From: Agrostemma githago
Lineage: Eukaryota > Streptophyta > Magnoliopsida > Caryophyllales > Caryophyllaceae
Assembly: GCA_958450325.1 (NCBI GenBank)
Contig: OY288243.1
Coordinates: forward strand, 58,884,606 to 58,948,605
Length of the DNA stretch: 64,000 nucleotides
Reading direction: 5' to 3'
Shown: positions 12,695-22,846 of the stretch, piece by piece
How the letters are laid out: each line of letters begins with the position of its first letter
Numbering within the stretch: the stretch's first letter is position 1
The notes under the pieces: generated by a model
The model's input: the letters and a program-made list of their open reading frames with translations, nothing else
Database searches by the model: none
What the model was told of the DNA's origin: nothing
Made by a program: the position numbers and the translations under genes

Positions 12695-13412
12695 CTTACC
12701 CATGTTTTACCCATGTCAATTTTGCTACAATTTACCCATGCATACTAGCCCTTAGATCTCACTAAATCAAGGGATGCTATTTAATGTTGAGATAATGTAA
12801 AACCCTATTTTTATTTTGCAACTTCCATCTCTCCTTCTTTACGTTTATTTCTTCTTTTCATTCTAAAGCTTCAATTTTTCAAAACCTCTCAATTTTGTTC
12901 TTCATTTTTCCATCAAAATCAGGTTGTACTCAAGATTAAACTTTTAGTTTAAGTTAATTTCAATCTTTAACTCTTTAATTTCTTCTTTTTCATATTATGT
13001 TTGTTGATTTTGATTTTTAATTTTATCGATTTCGATATAATAATTCGGTTCAATTTTCATATACATCTTATTAATTTTGGTATTGTTAGTGTTAGTGATT
13101 TAGAAATCAATCAATTTTTTGATTAATTTTTAGGGTTGGTACATTATTCTACATGTTTAGATACATTATTTGAGTAATTTTTCCCATAGAATTTCTAAAT
13201 TCTGTGTTTCTGGTGTATAGTAATTTTTTTTCCTCGATTTTTACGTATAGCTTGCTAATTTTAATGTTGTTATTGTTAGGGATCTAGTTTAATTGCATTC
13301 GATTTTTTGAGTGATTTAGGGTTTGTGTGTTATTTTAAATGTTTTGATACATTATTTGAATAAAATCTATATTTTTGCTTACAAGATTGAAAGTCGGAAT
13401 TATGAATATTGC

Positions 13413-14097
13413 TGATTGGGGTCGGCAGCCTGATACTAACAGCCTGCTAGGCAGGCTCCAAGAGGATTGCCAATAAAGCCCAGAAACCGACCCCGCAAAC
13501 AGTCAAAATAAAGAACATAAAAGTGGGAAGAACTACTAAGGAAAATAGCCGACCGCCGGGCCAGCAGGGTGACGCAGCCTGCTGGAGCTTAGCTCTCACA
13601 GCTCAAAACCCGCCTGCCCCCTGGGGAAATCTCCGCAGGCCGAGCAGGGATCCCCAGGGGCCTTCTCGTCATTTTGCCTAAGGTAATTGAGAGTGGGTGG
13701 ATGAGAAGACGCCACTTGTCACCTCCTTATCCACCCATTCTCCTTCTACTTCCCTCTCTTGTGGTAAGGTATAAATACTCTTCCATTTCCCACAAGAAAG
13801 GGGTTGGATTTTCTCTCTCTAGAACTCTTACTCTAAAATCGCCGCCTAGTTCCTCACGAGCTAGGTTTCTTAAGGCATTCACGGACTGACTTAGGCATCG
13901 GAGAGGGTTTCCTCGGACAACCTCCGAGGCCCTGTGCGTTCTATGTGCAGGGTGCCTGCCCATTCCGCCGGGAAGGTCCGACTGAAGAAGTAAGAGGAAG
14001 AAGAGTCAGCCAAGATTGATCAGTGAACATTCAAAGCAACGTTAAACGATTTGAACCCGAATTCCACATCGGGTAAATTGATTCCAATACCGGAACA
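13413..14097 (+). repeat. Left LTR of element A
   Basis: TGATTGGGGTCGG to CCGGAACA (TG...CA), 685 bp, matching 52934-53618. It contains a TATA box at 13770-13777, followed by pyrimidine-rich leader sequence. Frames at 13674-13963 are LTR sequence. Confidence 0.95.
13770..13777 (+). promoter_or_regulatory. TATA box of element A left LTR
   Basis: The sequence tataaata follows GC-rich and CT-rich sequence and is conserved in the right LTR at 53291-53298. It is the likely core promoter for the genomic transcript. Confidence 0.7.
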
Positions 14098-14100
14098 ATT

Positions 14101-14118
14101 TGGCGCCGTTTGTGGGGA
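14101..14118 (+). other. Primer binding site of element A (tRNA-Asp type)
   Basis: TGGCGCCGTT begins three bases after the LTR, followed by TGTGGGGA. The first ten bases are the complement of the 3' end of plant tRNA-Asp (…CAACGGCGCCA); the following bases match only in part. Confidence 0.75.
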
Positions 14119-14195
14119 AGATCTGGTTGTATCCACGAATTACCCACAAAAATCAACCATTCCCAATTACAAAAACTAAACCAATCAAAGTAATC

Positions 14196-15872
14196 ATGCC
14201 GGAAATCGTTGACACCAGTGTAGGCGTGGGTCCGACGGTCCCATCGGTGACCCCCCTATACGGCCTGCCGCAGCCGGAGAGAGCTCCTCCCACCACGACC
14301 CTGGGGATGGGAGGAACCAGCCTCCTGGGTATGCCAAATGCAGCTGTAGCACCAGAGTTGGGGGCACACCCAGGGCACACCCTGAACTTGACCCCAGCTC
14401 AGATGGTACAGACAGCCGCCTTCTTCTCTGCGATGCTAAACTAGAAGTTCACTCCTGACGACCTGGTAGGCAGGGTTGCAACGACCCCCAAGCAGCCTCC
14501 CTCAATGAGTGGGGATGGAGCTGGGGGCACGAAGCGAACCGCCGCCAGAAACGCCCAGAGGAAAGCAAGAAGGACAGCTCAAGTATATGCGCAGGTGCAG
14601 AGGCGCATCACAACAGGCAGCCAAGAGCCGCCTGCCCAACAACAGGCGTTCTCCATTCACACCACGGAGTCCGCGTCTGGAGGGCAAAGAGGTCTATCCC
14701 AGGGATTGCAGGAGCGGATGAGGCACAAGGAGCCTGCATCTAAACGCCTGGGGGAAAAGCAGGGCGGAGTCTTCTCCAGGTTAACGGCGGCAGTCAAGGG
14801 ACAGCCAGCCCCAGGGTTGTCCCAAAGCTTGCAATCTAGGCTTAACCGGGGGCAGCCGCTTGAGTCCAGACACCACCAAGATGATAACCTCTGCCAGTCC
14901 CGGAGAAAAAGATCCAGACAAATCTCCCCAGAGACAGAGGACGAAGCGGCAAGCAGGCGGCCACCAAGGCACCGCTCCCCCAGTACGAGGAAACCGATCC
15001 CTAGACAATGGGATATCCACGGTAACCAGTCTGGGGAAAGCACGTCACGAGTGGTAGGCAGGCCTACAAAAAATCCTCTTCATCCTGATGTACAACAATA
15101 CCCCATCCCAAAAATCAAAATGCCCACCGTCAAGTTTGACGGGACCACAGACCCAGAGGATCATCTGGCGGCATTTGAGAGTCACATGGGCATGTACGAC
15201 GTGGATGACGCAATCTGGTGTAAAATCTTCCCAACCACCCTGGTAGGACTTGCACAAGGATGGTTCAGGGATCTTCGCCAAGGATCGATCAGCTTCTTTA
15301 TAGAGTTAGCCGAGGCCTTCCTTGAACAATATGCAGGAAACAAAAGAAGGCGACTCACTCGATTTGACCTAATGACCCTGAAGCAGAAAAAGGGCGAAAG
15401 CGTCAGGGAGTACCTAAAGAGGTTTGGCTTGTCCTACCAGCAAGTCAGGGAGATTGATGATTCCACAGCTGCCTACGCCCTGACGATCTCCCTGCTCCCA
15501 GGGGAAATGAAGAATCAGATGATCAGGGCCCAGTCAGAAACTTTGGCCAAGGCCAGAAAAATCGCTGAAGGGTTTATTCTGCAGGAGGAGTTTCACAGCC
15601 TGCCGACACCCCTGCAGGCCAGACAAAGCCGCAAGGGGGACCGCAGGGTGGACGTAGCAGAAACGAGCAAGGCAAACAAAGAGAGGAGGGGGATACCCCC
15701 AAGAAGGAGCGCACTGCCTACCAGCCAAGGTTTGACAGCTATACGGCCCTCAACAGGCCGAGGGCGGAAATCTTTGAGCTGGAGAAAGAAACAGCAAAAT
15801 GGAATCGTCCAAACAAGCCGCGCAGCCCAAAAGGGGATCCTAAAAAATTCTGCACGTTCCACGATTGCATAG
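14196..15872 (+). pseudogene. Element A gag (capsid), broken
   Basis: The structural polyprotein that packages element RNA. From the ATG at 14196 the frame runs into a TAG at 14442-14444, then stays open from 14505 to 15872 in the same frame. The retrotransposon gag domain lies about residues 205-325 of the 14505 frame ('FDGTTDPEDHLAAFESHM', then 'GWFRDL', 'FLEQYAG'). Near 15630-15640 the true frame shifts by one base. Past the shift the zinc-knuckle-like CX2H…GHX4C (about 15851-15892) reads in the frame that continues into protease. The N-terminal part is rich in basic and Gln residues. It is non-functional as it stands; the family assignment is firm. Confidence 0.85.
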
Positions 15873-16027
15873 GACACACCACAGAAGAATGCCGACACTT
15901 AAATGACGAAATTGAGAAACTCATAAGAAACGGCTGGCTGAGCAACTATGCAGCAAGGAACAAGCCCCAAAAGGAGGCGGCCGACAAACCTGAAGGCTCA
16001 GCCCAAAATCGCACGATCATCCATGTA

Positions 16028-17074
16028 GTGTCAGGAGATGCAGAGGGGCGAACCAGCATACGAAGCCAGAAAAGGCAGATCCGTGAATTACGGAACCAAA
16101 TTTGCTACGCCGAGAGGGCGGGAAGTCCAAGAGGCACTACCCTGAGCATCACCCCTGAAGATGCAGGGAGAGTCATATATCCGCATAGTGACCCTTTGGT
16201 CATAACTCTTGAAATTAGCAATCACATTGTCAAGAGGTGCATGGTGGACACTGGCGCCTACACAAACCTTCTGTACAAAGACGCCTTTGAGAAAATGAAT
16301 CTAGAAAAAAGACATCTGAAACCAGCCCCTGGGTCTTTGTACGGGTTCAGCGGAGCAGGTGTACTTCCCACGGGGGTTATCGACTTACCAGTAACATTTG
16401 GGGAGGGGGCCACTGCCAGGAATGTCAGGGCATCATTTGTTGTGGTGGATGCAAAGTCTGCATACAACGCCCTGATTGGTCGAGCCACCCTAGATGAAAT
16501 CGAAGCTGCTGTGTCGATCAAGGCTCTTACCATAGCCTATGTGGCAGACTTTGGCGTGGAAGGAAAGGTCCACGGAGATCAAGAGTCAGCCAGACATTGC
16601 TACACCGTGGCCCTGCAAGCCCATGAGACAGAAAGGAAAGGAAAGCGAAAAGCCGAAGGCTCTCCCAGCAGGGAGGGTGAAATCCCAACCGCCCAGCAAA
16701 AAGCAGCCCACTTAGAACCTGAAGGGGAGAGCATGCTGGTAGACTTAGAACCAGGGAGGCAGGTTCTCATAGGGGCCGACCTGAAGGAGTCCTACCAGAA
16801 GGAGTTAATTGCAGTCCTGAGAGAAAACAGGGACGTATTTGCTTACTCTGCGGATGAGATGCCAGGGATCGACCCGGCTTTTATTGTTCACAAGCTAAAC
16901 GTTAGCCCGGAAGCTCGCCCTGTAAAGCAAAAGAAAAGAAACATTTCCGTAGAGAAAGACGCGGCGATAAAAGAAGAAATAGACAAACTCTTAAAAGCAG
17001 ACTTCATCGAAGTCTGTGACTACCCTGAATGGTTGGCAAACGTTGTGATGGTAAAAAAATCGTCGGGCGCATGA
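16028..17074 (+). pseudogene. Element A protease and start of reverse transcriptase
   Basis: This frame is open from about 15640, so the ATG at 16028 is not a biological start. Pepsin-like retroelement protease: catalytic D-T-G at 16247-16255 in 'CMVDTGAYTNLLY', with 'YNALIGRATL' downstream. A spacer rich in charged residues follows, then the RT N-terminus ('DYPEWLANVVMVKK'). The frame ends at a TGA (17072-17074) where related elements have Trp, immediately before the conserved 'MCVDFTKLNKACPKD' at 17078. This is one polyprotein broken by a nonsense change, probably TGG to TGA. Confidence 0.88.
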
Positions 17075-17077
17075 AGA

Positions 17078-19801
17078 ATGTGCGTAGACTTCACGAAACT
17101 TAACAAAGCCTGCCCAAAAGACTGCTACCCCCTGCCCAGGATAGACCAACTGGTGGATGCCACTAGTGGGTATACCACGTTAAGTTTCTTGGATGCGTTC
17201 TCAGGGTACCATCAAGTGTACCTATGGCAGCCTGACAGGATGAAATGCGCCTTCATAACCAGCCATGGCACTTACATGTATAAGATGATGCCATTTGGGC
17301 TGAAGAATGCAGGCGCCACCTATCAGCGGTTGGTGGACAAGGTCTTTGAAAACCAAAAAGGGAGAAACTTGGAAGCCTATGTCGATGATGCAATTGTCAA
17401 GAGCAAGGGTGACAAGGAACATCTAACAGACCTGCAGGAAACATTCTCCTCCCTGCGGTCATACAAGATGAAGTTGAATCCGAAAAAGTGCACATTCGGA
17501 GTCCGATCCGGGAAATTCCTGGGATTCTTAGTCAGCTCCAAGAGGATAGACGCCAATCCCGAAAAAATTCAGGCGGTCCTAGACCTCCCGGAGCCTAAGA
17601 CCATAAGGGATATTCAGCGGCTCACAGGCAGGATGGCTGCCCTGGCCCGCTTTATCGCCAGATTGGCAGACAAGTCCACCCCATTCTTCAAAGTGTTGAA
17701 GGGCAATAAGCAATTCAAATGGGAAGAAGAACAAAAGAAAGCCTTCGAAAAATTGAAGGAACACCTGAAGAAGCTCCCTACCTTGGCAAGACCAGTGGCC
17801 GGAGAAAAACTGTACCTATACATTGCTGTCACCAACACAACAGTAAGCACAGTCATCCTAAGGGAGGAAGCAGGCTCACAGCAGCCCATCTACTTTGTGA
17901 GTCACGCCCTGGGAGCAGCCGAGAGAAACTATCCTTTAATAGAAAAAGCCGCTTACGCAGTCATCATTGCAGCCAGAAAGCTTAGACCCTACTTTGACGC
18001 ACATCCCGTTGTGGTCCTCACCGACCAGCCACTGGAAAAGATATTGGAAAAATTTGAGAAATCAGGAAGGCTGCTAAAATGGGCAATCGAGTTAAGCGGC
18101 CTGGGGATATCATACCAGCCGAGGACAGCCATCAAGGCACAAGCCCTGGCTGACTTCCTGGCTGAATGTTCCCATTCAGAGGAAGAAGAGCCCCCCGCCG
18201 AAGAATGGATCGTGCACACTAACGGATCCTCAACGGCCAATGGTGCAGGGGCAGGCGTTGTACTGACCAGCCCCGAGGGAGTGGATTTTGAGCATGCGCT
18301 CAGATTCACCTTCCTCGCATCAAACAACGAGGCGGAGTATGAGGCCGTACTCGCAGGGATAAATCTGGCCAAGGCAGAAGGGGCAGAGCGGGTTGTACTA
18401 GCAACTGACTCCCAGCTCATTGCTAATCAAATTAATGGAGAATATGAGGCTAGAGATCAGACCATGGCCACCTATCTTGAAAAAGTAAAACAGGAATTAT
18501 CAGGCCTGAAGTCCTATGAAATCAGGCAAATACCCCGATCACAGAATAATCGGACTGACGCTCTGTCAAAGGTTGCTAGCTCCAGCCTGCAAGACATAAG
18601 GAGGTCAGTTTGGGTTGATGCTATGCATGAAAAATCCACCACTTCCTGTCAGGCAGTCAGTACCATTGAAGAGGGACAGGAAAACTGGATGACCCCCCTC
18701 ATTCAGTTCAAAAGATACAGCATCCTACCACCTGATCCAGTACAGAAAAAGAAAATACAAGCCAAAGCGGCCTGGTTCATAATCATTGGCGGAGAGCTCT
18801 ACAAGAAATCTTTCACTTACCCCCTGCTCAGATGCCTAGGGGCAGACCAGGCCGCAGAAGTTCTAGAGGACATCCACTCAGGGATCTGCGGACATCACAT
18901 TGGAGGAAGGTCATTGGCCCACAAAGCTCTAAGGGCGGGCTACTACTGGCCTACCATGCTAGCAGATGCCAGAAGCCTAACCCAAAAATGTAGAAAATGC
19001 CAACTCTTCGCTCCATCAATCCGTGTCCCAGCCCAAGAACTCAGGCCGATTTTATCTCCCATTCCTTTCGCCCAATGGGGGATGGACATACTGGGTCCCT
19101 TTACCACAGCTACAGGGGGACAAAAATTCCTGATCGTGGGGATAGACTACTTCACAAAGTGGGTTGAAGCTGAAGCAGTCCCAAACATCACCGAGCCGGC
19201 GGTCAGGAAGGTCATTTGGAGGAACATTATTACCAGATTTGGCCTTCCAAAAACATTGGTATTTGACCATGGAAGGCAATTTGATAATGACCCCCTAAGA
19301 ACCTGGCTGGAAGGGCATGGGATAGCCGTCGCCTACTCCGCCGTCTGCCACCCCCAGACCAATGGGCAGGCCGAGGCCGCAAACAAGCAGATCTTAAACG
19401 GACTCAGAAAAATGGTAGATGACCTCAAGGGAAGATGGGCAGATGAGCTACCAAGCATCCTATGGTCAATAAGGACCACCAGAAAAGAGTCAACGGGACA
19501 GACACCCTTTGGCCTAGTGTATGGAGCAGAGGCTCTGCTACCCATCGAAGTACGAATTCCTACCCTGCGATCTCAGCAATACAACCAGGCTGACAACGAC
19601 GAAGCAATGGCCGAAGCTCTTGACCTGGTCCACGAAGTCAGGGAGGAGGCCAGCACCAACATAGCAGCCTACCAGCAAAGAATGAGAAAAGCGTACAACA
19701 AAAGGGTGCATGAGAGAAGATTTCAGGTAGGCGACCTAGTACTAAGGAAGACACAGGCTGTTGGAAAATCTAGAGAACACGGCAAACTAAGCGCCAACTA
19801 G
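17078..19801 (+). pseudogene. Element A pol: RT, RNase H, archaeal-type RNase H, integrase
   Basis: 907 codons in frame with the preceding protease. RT: 'SFLDAFSGYHQV', 'MPFGLKNAGATYQR' and catalytic YVDD at 17378-17389. RNase H of the Ty3 type around residues 245-330. A second, archaeal-type RNase H around residues 388-510; its first catalytic Asp is replaced by Asn ('HTNGSS' where HTDGSS is usual), while 'NNEAEYEA', 'ATDSQ' and 'RTDALSKVA' remain. Integrase: H-H-C-C zinc motif around residues 608-648, then Asp ('WGMDIL'), Asp ('VFDHGRQF') and Glu ('GQAEAANK'). No chromodomain. The frame goes on to about 19921 but is cut by TAG at 19799-19801 and another near 19888. Confidence 0.93.
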
Positions 19802-19921
19802 GAAGGCCCATACCAAGTGACCCAGATCTTGGGAACAGGCACGCATAAAATCGCCAACCCAGCAGGCCAAGAGTTGAACGCACACTAGAACGCAGACACC
19901 CTAAAAAGATACTATGTATAA

Positions 19922-20189
19922 CTAAGCCTTAAGGAAATCACGTCCATAGGAAAAGATACTGGCGGAGGACGATCAAAAAAGAAATGTCGACGACTCCGAC
20001 CAATCTTATGTTTTAACGAAATTTCTATAACACTCAAGAATTCATACTCGTTGTCTGTTTAAGCTTGCGCTCTCACACACAAACGAGCAGGGGGCAATAG
20101 GGGGAGGCCCCCCTGTTGCCAGAACCAAGAAAAAGGGACACCCCAACAAAAGCTTTGAAACCACTACCTATCCCCAAGCAGGAAGGATG
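19922..20189 (+). other. Element A 3' non-coding region after pol
   Basis: No frame of interest follows the end of the integrase. The sequence leads into the 135-bp tandem array; it contains a 'gggggcaatagggggaggccccc' G/C-rich patch near 20090 and nothing I can assign further. Confidence 0.5.
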
Positions 20190-20930
20190 CAGGCCACACA
20201 CAACCAACAAGGACTAAGGGCAATTCCCCCAACCTTGTATAAAAAACGCAAAAGCCCTCCCTGCCTGCCTCTGGGCAGGCAGGGAGCAAGCCCCCTGGAC
20301 TTCAAGCATAGACCAGGGACAGGCCAGGCTACGCTCAACTGACAAGGACTGGGGGCAAATCCCCCAACCTTGTATAAAAAACGCAAAAGCCCTCCCTGCC
20401 TGCCTCTGGGCAGGCAGGGAGCAAGCCCCCTGGACCCCAAGCAGAGACCAGGGACAGGCCAGGCTACGCACGACTGACAAGGACTGGGGGCAAATCCCCC
20501 AACCTTGTATAAAAAATGCAAAAGCCCTCCCTGCCTGCCTCAAGGCAGGCAGGGAGCAAGCCCCTTGGACTCCAAGTAGAGACCAGGGACAGGCCAGGCT
20601 ACGCACGACCGACAAGGACTTGGGGCAATCCCCCCCAACCTTGTATAAAAAACGCGAAAGCTTTCCTTACCTAGCTCTGGGCAGGCAGGGGGCAGGCCCC
20701 CTGAACTCCGAGCAGAGGCCAGGGACAGGCCAGGCTGCACACAGCTAACACGGGCCGGGGGCAAATCCCCCAACCTTGTATAAAAAACGCAAAAGCCCTC
20801 CCTGCCTGCCTCAGGGCAGGCAGGGAGCAAGCCCCCCTGAGCTCCAAGCAGAGACCAGGGACAGGCCAGGCTACGCACGACCGACAAGGACTGGGGGCAA
20901 TTCCCCCCGACCTTGTATAAAAAACGCAAA
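20190..20930. repeat. ~135-bp tandem repeat, about 5-6 copies, in element A
   Basis: The landmark 'aaccttgtataaaaaacgc' recurs at 20231, 20366, 20501, 20637, 20772 and (as 'gacc') 20909, giving a period of 135-137 bases. Each unit also carries an internal inverted repeat 'ccctccctgcctgcct…aggcaggcaggg' and 'ccagggacaggccaggct'. The large minus-strand frames at 20168-20977 are only the repeat translated. It lies between pol and the 3' end of the antisense gene. Confidence 0.95.
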
Positions 20931-21106
20931 AGAAGCAGACTAAAAACAAAGAAAAGGCATTCCATAACAAAACTCATGAAGGGTAGAAAGTTTTTACAAA
21001 ATAACTAAGACAAAGATCCGAAAGAATAGATATTACAGACAGCTGGCAATGACAAAGGCTCAGCATAGAGAGTAAGGCTATTACAAGAAAAAAAAAAAAA
21101 TAAGCA

Positions 21107-22846
21107 TCATGGAGCATCCTGGCTTGGGCCGGTAGCTGCTTCAGGTGGTCTGGCCGCCCGAGCCTCATTCTTAGCAGAGTAGAGACTCCGGAAAGCTTCT
21201 TCATCAAACGCAGGGAACATTTCCCCAATCACCTCCATCACCAACTCCAGAGAAGAGTTGGCACCACTCACAAAGCTTGCATCCACTGCGGCCTCAGTCT
21301 CCTCTACAAGGGTCCCTTTTTCTTTTTTCCACTCCCCCTTGGCATGCTCAAGGGCCGAGTCAGCTCTGGACAATTGCTCCTCCAAATCAGCTACTTTTCC
21401 TTTCAGATGCCCCATCTCAGCCAAAGTTAGTGTAGCCCGCTCCATTGACAAACGGCTCTCCTTCAGATCAAGTTCCAGCTTGGCTACTTCCTTCATAGCT
21501 CTCTCTCCCTGAAGTTTCCACTGACCAGCCTGGTTCTTTGCCTCCTCCAGCTCACTCTCTTGCGTCGCCAGCTTATCTTTTAAATTGTTTATCAAAGTTA
21601 TGTCCCTCTCCACCATAACCAGGCGGTCAGGAGGAGGAGCCCCTGGTGTGACGGTCAATTCTTCATCACTCAGACGGCTGAGAGCCGCCAGTTCGGCAGA
21701 CGCCAGCAAAACCCTGGAGGTACGCTGGATATATTGGAGCACCTGGTGAGAAGTTGAAGTCACTGACTTGGTAAGGCGGTCAGCCAAGACGACGCCAGAG
21801 TCGGAAAGCAGGCCCGATACGTCCACACTATCACCAGCGGTATAATGAAACTCAGTGTTCTCCTCTGGAAAGGGAATGCTCGGAACTTCGCGTGCAGGGC
21901 GCTTTGCTTCAGGGGAAGCAACATCCGCCTCCAGATCCACCACATCAGCTTCTGAAGGCTCCCTACCCCTCTTCTTTCTCGGCTCCAAGGGGACACTCTC
22001 CCCAGTCCCCTCTGAATTCACAGGGTGCGACCCCTGAGAAGTTCGGGGTCCGACCGGAGAGACGCCCTGCTTCTGACCAGGGGAAGGGGTGGCCCCTGAG
22101 GTGACCTCAGCCTCCCCTTCATGAATACTGGGGGAAGGGGTCGTCGGCTTTGCTGACGGCAGTCGAGGAGGGAGAGGCGGCCTCCTACCAGCAGCGAAAT
22201 CCTTTACAAGCTTCATCAAACTTTTTCCCCCTTTATTGAAATTTGAAGGGAGGGAGGGACGTTTGGAAAGGACGACAAACTCCTCACTCAAACCTAACCT
22301 CTTAACTTGCCTCCTTGTCCAACGGAGAGAAGCAAAGTCTGCAAGAGAAAAAAAAAAAGGACAGTCAGTTAAAAAGCAAAGGAATAAGAAATCTCAGAAA
22401 ATTCGCGCCAGCAAAAGCCCCCTAGAACTACCTTCACGGCTAGTGATTAGACCCAAGGGAAGCAAATACTCGTCTATGGTTATAAGCTCCGCATGAGGGA
22501 GCCAGAAAGCAGGGCCAAAGGCACCGGATTTATCCGCAACAATTTCAAACTTCTTGATCAAAATCTCTTCCTTTGGACTCAGCCTAACCTCCAGGGCCTT
22601 CCCCCCGACGTCTGGGTGGTACTCTTCGCGAGTTTCCATACGGGTGTGAACATGGTTCCTAAAATGCCTAGGAATCCTCCACCCTGACGCGCTATGTACG
22701 TACAAGAAATTATTTTTCCAGTCTTTCAGGCTGCTAATAGCCGGCCAGACACGGCGTACTTCTTCTGTCTCTGCAGGGACCAATAACCAGGGGAGCCGTC
22801 CCCCCCTGACGAGGATACCATTTGAAGACCAACCATGAAGCGAAGG
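21107..22846 (-). pseudogene. Element A antisense gene 1, 3' part (Transposase_28-like, coiled coil)
   Basis: This is the downstream half of a minus-strand gene whose 5' half is at 50828-51442; element B separates them at the GAAGG duplication. Part one (22846-22432) has residues typical of plant 'putative gypsy-type transposon' proteins (Transposase_28), e.g. 'RVWPAISSLKDWKNNFLYV' and 'FWLPHAELITIDEYLLPLG', after a frameshift at the C7 run 22800-22806. A 93-bp intron (22339-22431) follows. Part two encodes a Pro/Ser/charged linker and about 130 residues of heptad-rich coiled coil ('LKDKLATQESELEEAKNQ' onward), stopping at 21107. Function is unknown; such antisense genes are known in the Tat lineage. 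Splicing is inferred from sequence. Confidence 0.75.
22339..22431 (-). other. Putative intron in element A antisense gene 1
   Basis: On the minus strand the donor is GAAG|GTAGTT and the acceptor is TTTCTCTTGCAG|AC, preceded by an uninterrupted run of eleven or more T. The length of 93 bp is typical of plant introns. Unspliced, the upstream frame stops a few codons past the donor; spliced, it joins the long downstream frame (21107 onward) in phase through a split codon. All four lines of evidence agree. Confidence 0.85.

Noticed and set aside
14657..15043. Minus-strand frames opposite element A gag
   Set aside because: Shadow of the GC-rich gag coding sequence.
20168..20977. Long minus-strand frames of 100-145 codons
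   Set aside because: They are translations of the 135-bp tandem repeat in different phases; repetition keeps the frame open by chance.
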